Source: Micrococcales bacterium (GTDB lineage: Bacteria > Actinomycetota > Actinomycetes > S36-B12 > UBA10799). Taken from it: DNA of 64,000 nucleotides. The stretch lies in the NCBI GenBank assembly GCA_016719135.1, contig JADKAV010000028.1:1-64000 (forward strand), written 5' to 3'. Positions 53,370 to 63,076 of this stretch are shown here, one piece after another. A program made the position numbers and the translations under genes. Below the pieces are notes generated by a model. That model searched no databases. It had not been told where the DNA came from and saw only the letters and a list, made by a program, of their open reading frames with translations. How positions within the stretch are numbered: position 1 is the stretch's first letter; every line of letters begins with the position of its first letter.

Positions 53370-56147
53370 GTGGCCAAGGTCCGGGTCTATGAACTCGCTC
53401 GTGAGTTGGGCGTGGAGAGCAAGGCTCTCATCTCGCAACTCAACGACATGGGGGAGTTCGTCAAGTCCGCCTCATCAACCATCGAAGCGCCGGTCGTGCG
53501 TCGACTGCGGGATTCCGCGAAGTCCGCCCCGGCCGAACCAGCACCACCGGAGCCGGCCAAGAAGGCCACTTCCGGGCCCAAGCCGGCCCCGCGGCCGGTG
53601 AAGAAGACCGTGCCGGCGCCGGAACCGGCGGCAGAGCCAGCCGCTCCGGCCGCCAAACCTGCCCCGGCGTCCGCGCCAGCTCCAGCCCCAGCCCCGGCCC
53701 CCGCGCCGAGCCCGGCTGCCAAACCCGCGCCGGCTCCCGGTCCGCGTCCGGCTGCACCCAAACCAGGTCCGCGCCCGGGCAACAACCCCTTCGGGGCTCC
53801 GGCGCCGCGTCCCGGCAACAACCCATTCGGCTCGCCCGCGCCCCGACCGGGCAACAACCCATTCAGCGGTGCGGCCCCGGCCGCACGCGGCGGCGTGCCC
53901 GGTGCGCCTCGCCCCAACCCGGGGATGATGCCCCCTCGCCCGCGTCCCGCCCCCGCCCGACCCGGTGGTCCGGGACGTCCGGGAGGCCCAGGTGGTCGAG
54001 GCAGGCCGGGCGGTCCCGGTGGCGGTCGCCCCGGCGGTCCCGGCGGCTTCGGTGGACGTCCTGGCGGTCCCGGCGCCGGCACCGGTCGTCCTGGCGGTCC
54101 CGGCGGCGGCACCGGTCGTCCCGGTGGTCCCGGCGGTGGCACCGGTCGTCCCGGTGGTCCCGGCGGTGGTCCTGGTGGTGGTGGTCGTCCAGGTGGTCCC
54201 GGTGGCGGCTTTGGCGGTCGTCCCGGTGGTCCCGGCGGCCGCGGTCGTCCCGGCGGCAAGTCGCGGGCTCGCAAGAGCAAGCGCGCCAAGCGCCAAGAGT
54301 TCGACAACATGGAGGCCCCGACGATCGGCGGCGTGCGGATCCCGCGCGGCGACGGTCGTAAGGTCCGGTTGCCGCGTGGGGCCACGCTGACCGACTTCGC
54401 CGATAAGATCGATGCGAACCCCGGTTCCCTGGTTCAGGCGCTCATCAGCCTGGGCGAGATGGCCACGGCCACGCAGTCACTGTCCGACGACACCTTGATG
54501 CTGCTCGGTTCGGAGTTGAACTTCGCGGTCGAGGTCGTGTCCCCCGAGGACGAAGATCGCGAACTGCTGGAGAGTTTCCACCTGGAGTTCGGCGAGGACG
54601 AGGGTGGTGAGGAGGCCCTCGAGCAGCGCCCGCCGGTGGTGACGGTCATGGGTCACGTCGACCACGGAAAGACGAGACTGCTCGACGCGGTGCGTCACAC
54701 GAATCAGGTCGCACGCGAGGCGGGCGGCATCACCCAGCACATCGGCGCCTACCAGATCCAGGCCGAGTTCGACGGTGTCGAACGGGCGATCACGTTCATC
54801 GACACCCCCGGTCACGAGGCGTTCACCGCCATGCGTGCCCGTGGCGCGAAGGTGACCGACATCGCGGTGCTGGTTGTGGCCGCCGATGACGGCGTCAAGC
54901 CGCAGACGATCGAGGCGCTCAACCACGCGCAGGCCGCCGACGTACCGATCGTGGTCGCGGTCAACAAGATCGACAAGGAGGGCGCCGATCCGCAGAAGGT
55001 TCGCGGGCAGCTCACCGAGTACGGACTGGTGGCCGAGGAGTTCGGCGGCGACACCATGTTCGTCGACGTGTCGGCCAAGGCCGAGATCGGAATTCCGGAG
55101 CTTCTGGAAGCCGTCGTGCTCACCGCTGATGCGTCATTGGACCTGCGGGCCAACCCCGAGCAGGACGCCCAGGGTGTGGCCATCGAGGCGCACCTGGACA
55201 AGGGTCGCGGCCCGGTGGCCACGGTCCTGGTGCAGCGCGGGACGCTCAAGCACGGCGAGAGCATCGTGATCGGCGAGGCGCACGGACGCGTCCGCGCGAT
55301 GCTCGACGAGAACGGCAATCCGGTCGACGTGGCATTGCCATCGCGACCGGTGCAGGTGCTCGGCCTGACCGCGGTTCCCGACGCCGGCGACACGTTCCTG
55401 GTCGTCAGCGAGGACCGCATCGCCCGTCAGATCGCCAACATCCGGCAGGCCCGTGAGCGCAACGCCGAACTGGCCGCACGTCGTGGCCGGCGCACGCTCG
55501 AGGACATCCTGCAGGGCTTGGAGAAGGGCGAAACCGGCACGCTGAACCTGATCATCAAGGGTGACGTGTCCGGTTCGGTCGAGGCTCTTGAGGATGCGTT
55601 GCTGAAGCTGGATGTCGGCGACGAGGTCGACCTGCGCGTCATCCACCGCGGGGTGGGTGCCATCACGCAGAACGACGTGAACCTGGCCACTGTGGACAGC
55701 GCGATCATCATCGGCTTCAACGTCCGCACCGCCGAACGCGTGGCCGAACTGGCTGAACGAGAAGGTGTGGACATCCGCTACCACTCGATCATCTACGCGG
55801 CCATCGAGGAGGTCGAGCAGGCGCTCAAGGGCATGCTCAAGCCGATCTACGAGGAAGCCGCCCTGGGTTCTGCGGAGATCCGCGAGGTGTTCCGCTCGAG
55901 CAAGGCCGGCAACATCGCCGGCGCCCTGGTGCGGTCGGGAACCATCCGCCGCAACTCCAAGGCGCGGGTCATCCGCGACGGTGTCGTCGTGGCGGACAAC
56001 CTGACGATCGACTCGCTCAAGCGGTTCAAGGACGACGCCACCGAGGTGAAGGAGGGCTACGAGTGCGGTATCGGACTCGGGTCCTTCAACGACATCAAGG
56101 TGGACGACGTCATCGAGACCTTCGAAATGCGCGAGAAGCCGCGCTGA
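53370..56147 (+). CDS. infB: Translation initiation factor IF-2
   Basis: A 925-residue IF2. GTG 53370 gives VAKVRVYELARELGVESK with AGGAG at 53361-53365; in-frame ATG 53346 is less likely. After the N-terminal helix domain comes a long low-complexity region: Pro/Ala-rich, then PRPGNNPF three times, then about ten RPGGPGG units (residues about 200-310). The G domain begins VVTVMGHVDHGKT near residue 421, with DTPGHEAF and NKIDKEGAD; domains II-IV complete the protein (GDVSGSVEALEDAL). Such Gly-rich linkers are typical of Actinobacteria. Confidence 0.95.
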   Translation: MAKVRVYELARELGVESKALISQLNDMGEFVKSASSTIEAPVVRRLRDSAKSAPAEPAPPEPAKKATSGPKPAPRPVKKTVPAPEPAAEPAAPAAKPAPASAPAPAPAPAPAPSPAAKPAPAPGPRPAAPKPGPRPGNNPFGAPAPRPGNNPFGSPAPRPGNNPFSGAAPAARGGVPGAPRPNPGMMPPRPRPAPARPGGPGRPGGPGGRGRPGGPGGGRPGGPGGFGGRPGGPGAGTGRPGGPGGGTGRPGGPGGGTGRPGGPGGGPGGGGRPGGPGGGFGGRPGGPGGRGRPGGKSRARKSKRAKRQEFDNMEAPTIGGVRIPRGDGRKVRLPRGATLTDFADKIDANPGSLVQALISLGEMATATQSLSDDTLMLLGSELNFAVEVVSPEDEDRELLESFHLEFGEDEGGEEALEQRPPVVTVMGHVDHGKTRLLDAVRHTNQVAREAGGITQHIGAYQIQAEFDGVERAITFIDTPGHEAFTAMRARGAKVTDIAVLVVAADDGVKPQTIEALNHAQAADVPIVVAVNKIDKEGADPQKVRGQLTEYGLVAEEFGGDTMFVDVSAKAEIGIPELLEAVVLTADASLDLRANPEQDAQGVAIEAHLDKGRGPVATVLVQRGTLKHGESIVIGEAHGRVRAMLDENGNPVDVALPSRPVQVLGLTAVPDAGDTFLVVSEDRIARQIANIRQARERNAELAARRGRRTLEDILQGLEKGETGTLNLIIKGDVSGSVEALEDALLKLDVGDEVDLRVIHRGVGAITQNDVNLATVDSAIIIGFNVRTAERVAELAEREGVDIRYHSIIYAAIEEVEQALKGMLKPIYEEAALGSAEIREVFRSSKAGNIAGALVRSGTIRRNSKARVIRDGVVVADNLTIDSLKRFKDDATEVKEGYECGIGLGSFNDIKVDDVIETFEMREKPR

Positions 56148-56160
56148 GCGGCGGGCACGC

Positions 56161-56454
56161 GTGTACGCAGGAGTCATGTCCGTGGACGTGTTGCTGCATT
56201 CCCGCTCCTTGAAGGAGAAGCGGGCAGTGGTCCGTCCCCTGATCGCCCACCTGCGCCGGGAGTTCGGGGTGACGGCTGCCGAAGCCGGACACCTGGACCT
56301 GGTGGGCAGGACACAGGTGGGAATCGCGGTGGTCGCGCCGGACATGGCGCACTGCCGCGATGTCCTGGACACGTGTCAGAGGTGGGTGGAGTCCGAACCT
56401 CACGTCGAGTTCGTCGATGCCCGCCGTACTTATGTCAGTGATGAGGAGTTCTGA
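56161..56454 (+). CDS. DUF503 family protein (YlxP-like)
   Basis: A 97-residue protein starting MYAGVMSVDVLLHSRSLKEKRAVVRPLI, the conserved DUF503 N-terminus, always between infB and rbfA. The family has a ferredoxin-like fold; B. subtilis YlxP has been linked to 30S maturation. It overlaps rbfA by one base. Confidence 0.9.
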   Translation: MYAGVMSVDVLLHSRSLKEKRAVVRPLIAHLRREFGVTAAEAGHLDLVGRTQVGIAVVAPDMAHCRDVLDTCQRWVESEPHVEFVDARRTYVSDEEF

Positions 56455-56908
56455 TGTCCGAACAACGTGCCCGACGCCTCGCCGAGCGCATCCAGGTGAT
56501 CGTGGCCGAGATGCTGGAACGACGTATCAAGGACCCGCGGCTCGGGTTCATGACGGTCACCGGTGTGCGCGTGACCGGCGACCTGCGCGAAGCCACCGTT
56601 TTCTACACCGTGCTCGGCGATTCGCTGGAGCGGGAGGCGAGCGCCGCGGCACTTGCCTCCGCGACCGGTGTCATCCGCAGCGAAGTCGGCAAGCAGACCG
56701 GGATCAAGTTCACGCCCACTCTGGCTTTCGTCGCCGATGCGGTGCCGGAGAACGCCGCCCATATCGAGGACCTGCTGCGGGAGGCCCGTGAGCGCGACGC
56801 GGAGTTGGCCGGAATGGCTTCCGGGGCGACTTTCGCCGGCGATCCGGATCCCTACAAGTCCGACGACGACGAGCCGAGGAATCCGCCGAGGACGAGCCCA
56901 CCTCATGA
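56454..56908 (+). CDS. rbfA: Ribosome-binding factor A, probable 3' frameshift
   Basis: RbfA helps mature the 16S 5' end during 30S assembly. SEQRARRLAERIQVIVAEMLERRIKDPRLGFMTVTGVRV and TLAFVADAVPENAAHIEDLL are canonical. As written the frame runs on to 57056, through sequence that belongs to nrnA. A single-base indel near 56880-56900 would end RbfA at the TGA at 56906-56908, overlapping an nrnA ATG (56905) as ATGA, and would give about 150 residues, a normal length. The end coordinate given assumes that correction. Confidence 0.88.
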
Positions 56909-57871
56909 GTCACCGCTGGGCGCCGGTCCTGGCCGCCCTGGCCGGTGCCGTCGCGTGTCTTGCTGGTGGGCCACGTCAATCCGGATGCGGACGCCCTTGG
57001 CTCAGCGCTGGCGACCGGCATGGCCCTGCACACTCTCGACCGCGATGTCCAGGTGACGTTCCCCGACGAGCCTTTCGAGGTTCCTGCCGGGTTGCGCTTC
57101 CTGCCCGGTCAGGACCTTGCGGTCGCGCCCGAATCGGTGAGCGCACCGGACGTGGTCATCTCGATGGATGCTTCCTCAGGGGATCGGATCGGGCGGTTGC
57201 TGCCGGTCGGCCAGGCCGCGAGGACATTCATCGCAGTGGACCATCACGCCAGTTTCGTTCCTTTTGCCGGGATCAACGTGGCCGATGCCGACGTGCCGGC
57301 CACCGGCATCCTGGCCCTTGAACTGATCGATGAACTCGGGGTCGACCTGACTGCGGACATTGCCGCGTGCCTGTACGCCGCGATCAGTTCCGACACCGGT
57401 TCCTTCCGGTATGCCGCCACAACTCCCGACACCCTTCGGGTGGCCGCGAGGCTGATGGAAACCGGCATCGACTTCGCCGGTCTCGCCCGCACGATGTTCG
57501 ACACCAAGTCGATGGGATTCCTCGCGCTGCAGGCCGAGGCCATCAACTCGCTGGAACTGATGCAGGTTGGTGGACGCTGGGTCGCGGTGGCCCGGATCGG
57601 TATCGCCGAGCGCGAGCGCCACGGCGTGGCGTTCACCGCGGTGGAGTCCCTGATCGACGTCGTCCGCACGGTCGACGAAGCGGACATCGCGGTCGTCCTG
57701 AAGCAGGATGACACTGGGGTGTGGCGGGTTTCGACCCGGTCGAATGGGGCGGTGGACGTCGGAGCGGTGTGCACTTCATTGGGCGGTGGCGGTCACCGGA
57801 TGGCGGCGGGTTTCACCGGGTCCCACGATGCGGATGCCACTCTGGCTTCATTGCTGGTGGCCTTAGCGTGA
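56905..57871 (+). CDS. nrnA: DHH-family phosphoesterase (NrnA-like)
   Basis: Bifunctional oligoribonuclease / pAp phosphatase type DHH-DHHA1 protein. The open frame starts at GTG 56945 and reads LLVGHVNPDADALGSALATG (metal-binding NPDADxxGS), VDHHASFVPF (DHH) and GGGGHRMAAGFTG (DHHA1). The likely true start is ATG 56905 (MSHRWAPVLAALAGA), one frame away, so a single indel near 56940 is inferred. nrnA between rbfA and truB is the normal actinobacterial order. Confidence 0.88.
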
Positions 57872-57907
57872 GGTCAGTTCGCCTCCTTCGGGCTCGACTG
57901 TTGCACC

Positions 57908-57938
57908 GTTGCTGGTTCGAGGGGTCGAATCCCGCAAC
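57908..57938 (+). terminator. Hairpin between nrnA and truB
   Basis: Nested inverted repeat GTTGC..TTCGA-GGGG-TCGAA..GCAAC (57908-57912 with 57934-57938; 57916-57920 with 57925-57929). It has no T-run. It might terminate or attenuate transcription into truB. GGTTCGA superficially recalls a tRNA T-arm, but no acceptor, D or anticodon arm can be drawn. Confidence 0.35.
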
Positions 57939-57994
57939 CGCGCAACACTCGGCACTCAGCGGGGGCCACAGGGGCCACAGTACGGCCCGCGGCC

Positions 57995-58993
57995 GTGATC
58001 TCCGGTTTCGCGCTGATCGACAAGCCGCAGGGCTGGACCAGTCACGATGTGGTCGGCCGGCTGCGGCGGCTCTACGGCCAGCGCCGCGTTGGTCACGCCG
58101 GGACGCTGGATCCGATGGCAACCGGGGTGCTCGTGGTCGGTCTGGGCCACGCCACCCGGCTGCTGCGTTTCGTGCAAGGCCAGCCCAAGACCTACGAGGC
58201 CACGATCAGGCTCGGCGTTGGAACGCTGACCGATGATGCCGAAGGTGAGGTCGTGGCAACCCCCGGATGGGAATGGGATCCGGCAGGACTGTCCGCGGCG
58301 ATCACCGCACTGACCGGAGAGATCCAGCAGGTGCCCAGCGCGGTCTCCGCGATCAAAGTCGATGGAGTGCGTTCGTATGCGCGGGTGCGTGCCGGCGAGG
58401 AGGTCGAACTCCAGCCCCGGCCGGTCAGCGTCTACCGCTTCGAGATGCTCGGGTCGCCTCGTCTCGAGGACCACGCGGTGGACATCGACGTCGTCGTGGA
58501 CTGCAGCTCCGGCACCTACATCCGTGCGCTGGCTCGGGACCTTGGTGCGGCCGTGGGCAGCGCAGGCCATCTCATTGCTCTTCGACGGACAGCGATCGGC
58601 CCGATCGGGGTGGGGGAGTGCGCGGAGTTGGGCGAGGAGCCGCCGCCGGTCTCATCCACACAGACCGTCGTGTCCAGGCTGATGCCCGCGGTGACGGTTG
58701 ACGACGACGTGGCCTCGGCGCTGCGAAACGGGCGCCAAATCACACTCGACGAACCCGATGGCACGTATGTGGTGATGGATCCGGATGGCACCTGGGTGTC
58801 GGTGGTCAGCATCGAGGAGGCGCGAACCCGCATCGAGGTCAACGCCCCCCCCAGCCGGGTCGGACGGCCCGTCTGGCGCGTGACGACGTTGGCGCGTGTG
58901 TGTTCTCAACCTCGTGCGTCCTCGTGGGAGCCATACCGGATGCGGTCAGCCACCCGTAGCGGTGGGCATCATCAACGCCGGGTCAGGGTCTGA
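57995..58993 (+). CDS. truB: tRNA pseudouridine(55) synthase TruB
   Basis: Makes pseudouridine 55 in tRNA T-loops. GFALIDKPQGWTSHDVVGRLRR starts the catalytic domain; the catalytic Asp lies in HAGTLDPMATGVLVVG; VPSAVSAIKVDGVRSYARVRAG and CSSGTYIRALARDLG follow. The last ~45 residues after EEARTRIEV look unlike TruB; a run of eight C at about 58846-58853 precedes them, so a homopolymer error may have displaced the real stop. Otherwise GTG 57995 to 58993 gives 332 residues, longer than the usual 290-310. Confidence 0.92.
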   Translation: MISGFALIDKPQGWTSHDVVGRLRRLYGQRRVGHAGTLDPMATGVLVVGLGHATRLLRFVQGQPKTYEATIRLGVGTLTDDAEGEVVATPGWEWDPAGLSAAITALTGEIQQVPSAVSAIKVDGVRSYARVRAGEEVELQPRPVSVYRFEMLGSPRLEDHAVDIDVVVDCSSGTYIRALARDLGAAVGSAGHLIALRRTAIGPIGVGECAELGEEPPPVSSTQTVVSRLMPAVTVDDDVASALRNGRQITLDEPDGTYVVMDPDGTWVSVVSIEEARTRIEVNAPPSRVGRPVWRVTTLARVCSQPRASSWEPYRMRSATRSGGHHQRRVRV

Positions 58994-59006
58994 GAGGGTA
59001 GACCTC

Positions 59007-59873
59007 GTGGAATCAGTGGTGACGATCGGTGTCTTCGACGGTGTCCATCTCGGCCACCAGGCGCTGATCGGACACTGCGTTGAAATCGCTCGCGCCAACG
59101 GTCTGCGCTCGATCGCGGTCACTTTCGATCCGAATCCCCTGGAAGTCCTGCGCCCGGACGTCGCTCCCACCAGACTGTGCGAGATCGACCGTCGGGTGGA
59201 CCTGATCCGAGCGCTGGGCATCGACCAGGTTGAGGTGCTGGCGTTCGATCCGGACATGGCAGCGATGAGTGCTCAGCAGTTCGTGGAGGATGTGTTGCTG
59301 AAGCGGCTCAAGGCCGAACACGTCGTCATCGGACACGGCTTCCGCTTCGGCCACAAGGCCGCGGGCTCGGCGGACACGTTGCGTTCCGGTGGCCTGAGCG
59401 TCGACGAATACTCCCTGGTGGGCGACCAGCAGCCGGTCTCCTCCACCCGGATTCGGTCGGCGGTGGCCGCCGGCGACGTCGTCCTGGCCGCGGGCATGCT
59501 CGGCCGCAGCCCCGAGGTGGAAGGTGTCGTGGAAGCCGGTCAGAAGCGAGGACGGGACCTCGGGTTCCCCACCGCGAACATCGCACATCACCGGCTGGCC
59601 GCGGTACCCGCGGACGGGGTGTACGCGGGCACGGCCACGGTCGGCGATCGGTCGTACATCGCCGCCATCAGCGTGGGCACGAACCCCACTTTCGAGGGCG
59701 TGCGGCGGACCGTCGAGGCGTACCTGCTCGACTTCGACGGCGATCTGTACGGCCAGCGTCTGCGGGTCGGATTCACCGCGCGCCTGCGGGACACGCTGGC
59801 CTTCGGCGGCGTCGAGCAGTTGGTGGCCCAGATGGAGGCTGACGTTGCTCACACGCGCCGGGTCATGACGTGA
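59007..59873 (+). CDS. ribF: Bifunctional riboflavin kinase/FAD synthetase
   Basis: Converts riboflavin to FMN and FAD. FAD synthetase domain: VVTIGVFDGVHLGHQALIG and VTFDPNP, then VIGHGFRFG and SSTRIRSAVAAGDV; riboflavin kinase domain: GRDLGFPTANIA and GTNPTFEG, ending FTARLRDTLAFGGVEQLVAQM. GTG 59007 gives 288 residues, slightly short at the N-terminus compared with about 310; the open frame continues upstream into the doubtful truB tail, so a longer start cannot be excluded. Confidence 0.93.
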   Translation: MESVVTIGVFDGVHLGHQALIGHCVEIARANGLRSIAVTFDPNPLEVLRPDVAPTRLCEIDRRVDLIRALGIDQVEVLAFDPDMAAMSAQQFVEDVLLKRLKAEHVVIGHGFRFGHKAAGSADTLRSGGLSVDEYSLVGDQQPVSSTRIRSAVAAGDVVLAAGMLGRSPEVEGVVEAGQKRGRDLGFPTANIAHHRLAAVPADGVYAGTATVGDRSYIAAISVGTNPTFEGVRRTVEAYLLDFDGDLYGQRLRVGFTARLRDTLAFGGVEQLVAQMEADVAHTRRVMT

Positions 59874-59895
59874 GCTGACGGGTCCTCCTCGCATC

Positions 59896-59923
59896 GGAGT
59901 CGTACGGCCGTCCTTTCGACTCC
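59896..59923 (+). terminator. Hairpin after ribF
   Basis: Perfect 7-bp inverted repeat GGAGTCG (59896-59902) and CGACTCC (59917-59923) with a 14-base loop, 23 bp past the ribF stop. No T-run. Likely a U-less terminator or RNA 3' end stabiliser. Confidence 0.4.
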
Positions 59924-60021
59924 CAATCCCGGTTCGACTCCCCGCTGCCGTTCCGGCGAGTGCACGGATGCTGTGCTAGGAGCCCGCTTCGGGTCCGCAC
60001 ACCCCGAGAAGCAGCACATTT

Positions 60022-60300
60022 CTAGTCAGTACGAGGTTTGCGGGATCCGGCCCTCATCAGGCCAAATCCGTTCTGGTGCGGGTCGGGTGTCGCGTGGTCC
60101 AGGTCGGTGCCCCAAAGCGCACCTGGGAGCGGGCGAACTCCTCCGAGTCAGGTACGTTGCCTGCTGAGATTCGCTCACGGCACGCTCGAGGCAGGTTGAG
60201 ATGCCCCGGTGGACCAGCCGAATTCCGTGATCCATATCGGCATGGTGAGCCGCCAGTCCGACTCCCCGCTCCAGGACCGGGTGGTCAACCCGGTCCGCAC
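60022..60300 (-). pseudogene. Decayed glycoside hydrolase C-terminal remnant
   Basis: On the minus strand three frames in turn read MPIWITEFGWSTGAS (from about 60243), then VSESQQATYLTR, then GTDLDHATPDPHQNGFGLMR followed by AGSRKP and a stop at 60022. These are the consecutive C-terminal motifs of clan-A glycoside hydrolases of the GH39/GH5-like kind: the xTEFGWS nucleophile strand, SExxQAxYL, and NFGLxRxDGSxKPA. The expected ~30 residues between the last two motifs are cut to about 10, so this is a real deletion as well as frameshifts. Nothing upstream resembles the rest of the enzyme. It fills most of the 583-bp gap between ribF and rpsO. Confidence 0.6.
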
Positions 60301-60456
60301 CCCACCGTGCCATGTCGGCGGCGGTCCACCGGTCAGAGCCGGACCCTGCCTCTCACCGCACCCGAAATACCCCACCCGCTACACTGGGACCACGGCTACT
60401 GAACGGACGCTCGGTAGCCGCCATGTTTTGCGTCCGCGTAGATCCAAGGAACATCA

Positions 60457-60720
60457 ATGGATACTGCCACCAAGCAGAAGATCATCGGCGAGTACGCCAC
60501 GGCTGACGGCGACACCGGCAGCCCCGAGGTTCAGGTAGCTCTTCTGAGCCACCGGATCTCCCACCTCACCGAACACCTCAAAGAGCACAAGCACGATCAC
60601 CACAGCCGCCGCGGACTGCTGCTGCTCGTTGGTCGTCGTCGCCGACTGCTCGACTACCTGGCCCGCACCGACATCGAGCGCTACCGTGCGCTGATCGCGC
60701 GGCTGGGTATCCGTCGATAA
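60457..60720 (+). CDS. rpsO: 30S ribosomal protein S15
   Basis: An 87-residue S15: KQKIIGEYATADGDTGSPEVQVALLSHRISHLTEHLKEHKHDHHSRRGLLLLVGRRRRLLDYL. The ATG at 60457 follows AAGGA. S15 binds the central domain of 16S rRNA and often regulates its own mRNA. A stretch TACACT (about 60380) upstream could be a -10 element. rpsO-pnp is the universal order. Confidence 0.96.
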   Translation: MDTATKQKIIGEYATADGDTGSPEVQVALLSHRISHLTEHLKEHKHDHHSRRGLLLLVGRRRRLLDYLARTDIERYRALIARLGIRR

Positions 60721-60875
60721 CCTGATCGGGGGGAGTGGCGCAGGCTGCTCCCCCCGAGTCTTACCACCCAACGGGGCCGCATTGCACGCCTCGGTCCTCG
60801 GTGGTGATGGCCCGCACTGCGGACCATCTCGATCGAAGACCGGCGCCTGCGGCCCCCTCAACAAAAGGAGGGCCC

Positions 60876-63076
60876 ATGGAGGGTTCCAACATTGAAAGCG
60901 CCGAGACCGTTCTGGACAACGGTCCGTTCGGCACCCGCACCATCCGATTCGAGACCGGGCGCCTAGCGCGCCAAGCGGCCGGCTCGGCCGTCGCCTACCT
61001 CGACGGCGACACCATGTTGCTGTCGGCGACCACCGCCGGCAAGCACCCCAAAGAGCAGTTCGACTTCTTCCCCTTGACTGTCGACGTCGAGGAGCGGATG
61101 TACGCAGCCGGGCGCATCCCCGGTTCGTTCTTCCGCCGTGAAGGCCGCCCCAGCGAGGACGCGATCCTGACCTGCCGCCTCATCGACCGGCCGCTGCGCC
61201 CGACGTTCGTCAAGGGCCTGCGCAACGAGGTCCAGGTCGTCATCACCATCCAGTCGCTGAATCCGGATCACCCCTACGACGTGCTGGCGATCAACGCCGC
61301 GTCGATGTCGACCCAGCTGTCCGGCTTGCCGTTCAGCGGCCCGATCGGCGCCGTGCGTGTGGCACTCATCGGTGAGCGCTGGGTTGCGTTCCCCAGTCAC
61401 TCGCAGCTCGAAGAGGCCGTGTTCGACATGGTCGTCGCGGGCCGTGTGGTCGGTGACGACGTGGCCATCATGATGGTCGAGGCCGAGGCGACCGAGTCCG
61501 CGGTGGAGTTGGTGCGCGGAGGTTCGCCGGCCCCGACCGAGACCGTCGTCTCGGAGGGTCTGGATGCGGCCAAGCCGTTCATCCGCCAGCTGTGCGAGGC
61601 GCAGTCCGACCTCGCGGGCGTGCGGGCAAGGAGACCCACGAGTTCCGGTATTCCTGGAGTTCAGGACGACGCGTACGAGGCCGTCGAAGCCGCGACCAGC
61701 GACAAGTTGGCCCAGGCGCTGACGATCGTCGACAAGCAGGAGCGTGAGACCGCCCTTGACGCGATCAAGGCCGGCGTCTCCGAAGCAGCTCGCCGAGCAG
61801 TTCGAAGGCCGTGAGAAGGGGAGATCGGCGGGGCCCTGCGTGCGGTCACTAAGAAGCAGATGCGTCAGCGCATCCTGCGCGATCACGTCCGCATCGACGG
61901 CCGTGGGCTGTCGGACATCCGCGCACTGTCTGCCGAGGTCGACGTGATCCCGCGGGCACACGGTTCGGCATTGTTCGAGCGCGGCGAGACCCAGATCCTG
62001 GGCGTCACCACGCTGAACATGTTGCGCATGGAACAGCAGTTGGACACGTTGAGCCCCATGACGCGCAAGCGCTACATGCACAACTACAACTTCCCGCCGT
62101 ACTCGACTGGTGAGACTGGTCGAGTGGGAAGCCCGAAGCGCCGCGAAATCGGCCACGGAGCACTGGCCGAGCGGGCGCTGGTTCCCGTGCTGCCCAGTCG
62201 TGAAGACTTCCCGTACGCGATCCGTCAGGTGTCCGAGGCCCTCGGGTCCAACGGATCCACCTCGATGGGTTCGGTGTGTGCCTCCACGCTGGCACTGCTC
62301 AACGCCGGTGTGCCCCTGAAGGCGCCGGTCGCGGGTATCGCCATGGGCCTTGTCTCCGACAACGTGGATGGGAGATGCAGTACGTCGCGCTGACCGACAT
62401 CCTGGGTGCAGAGGACGCCTTCGGCGACATGGACTTCAAGGTTGCCGGCACGCGCGAGTTCGTCACTGCGCTGCAACTGGACACCAAGCTCGATGGCATT
62501 CCGGCCAGCGTGTTGGCGGGTGCCCTGGAGCAAGCCCGCGACGCCCGCATGACCATCCTGGACGTCATGTCCGAGGCCATCGACGGCCCCGACGAGATGA
62601 ACGCCCTGGCACCGCGGGTCATCTCGATCACGGTTCCGGTCGACAAGATCGGTGCGGTGATCGGGCCGAAGGGTCAGATCATCAACCAGATCCAGGACGA
62701 CACCGGCGCCGACATCACGATCGAGGATGACGGCACCATCTATATCGGTGCGACCAACGGTGACGCCGCCGAGCAGGCACGCGCCATGATCAACGGCATC
62801 GCGAACCCGCAGATGCCCGAGATCGGCGAGCGCTACCTCGGCACAGTCGTGAAGACGACCAACTTCGGCGCGTTCGTGTCGCTGGTCCCCGGTAAGGACG
62901 GACTGCTGCACATCAGCGAGGTGAAGAAACTGGTCGGTGGCAAGCGGATCGAGAGTGTGGACGACGTCGTGAAGGTCGGCGACAAGATCCGGGTCGAGAT
63001 CAAGGACATCGACGACCGCGGCAAGCTGAGCCTGGCGCCGGTACTCGACGAGGCTGAGGAGTCAGACTCCGAGTGA
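60876..63076 (+). CDS. pnp: Polynucleotide phosphorylase, frameshifted
   Basis: 3'-5' phosphorolytic exoribonuclease (the GpsI/PNPase of Actinobacteria). ATG 60876 has AGGAGG at 60866-60871. The first RNase PH domain reads cleanly (GTRTIRFETGRLARQAAGSAVAYLDGDTMLLSATTA). Breaks: two compensating indels at about 61625-61650 (KETHEF displaced), a shift near 61785 and back near 61820 (QLAEQFEGREK, then EIGGALRAVTKKQMRQRIL), and one missing G near 62372 (DNVDGEMQYVALTDILG). The second RNase PH domain, KH (GAVIGPKGQIINQIQDDTG) and S1 (GTVVKTTNFGAFVSLVPGKDGLLHIS) domains are intact. Corrected length is about 735. Confidence 0.92.

Noticed and set aside
57913..57932. tRNA-like T-arm GGTTCGA between nrnA and truB
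   Set aside because: The sequence folds as a simple nested hairpin; the other tRNA arms are missing.
59927..59945. tRNA gene suggested by GGTTCGACTCC
   Set aside because: The T-stem does not pair (CCCGG against CCCCG) and no acceptor, D or anticodon arm can be drawn around it.
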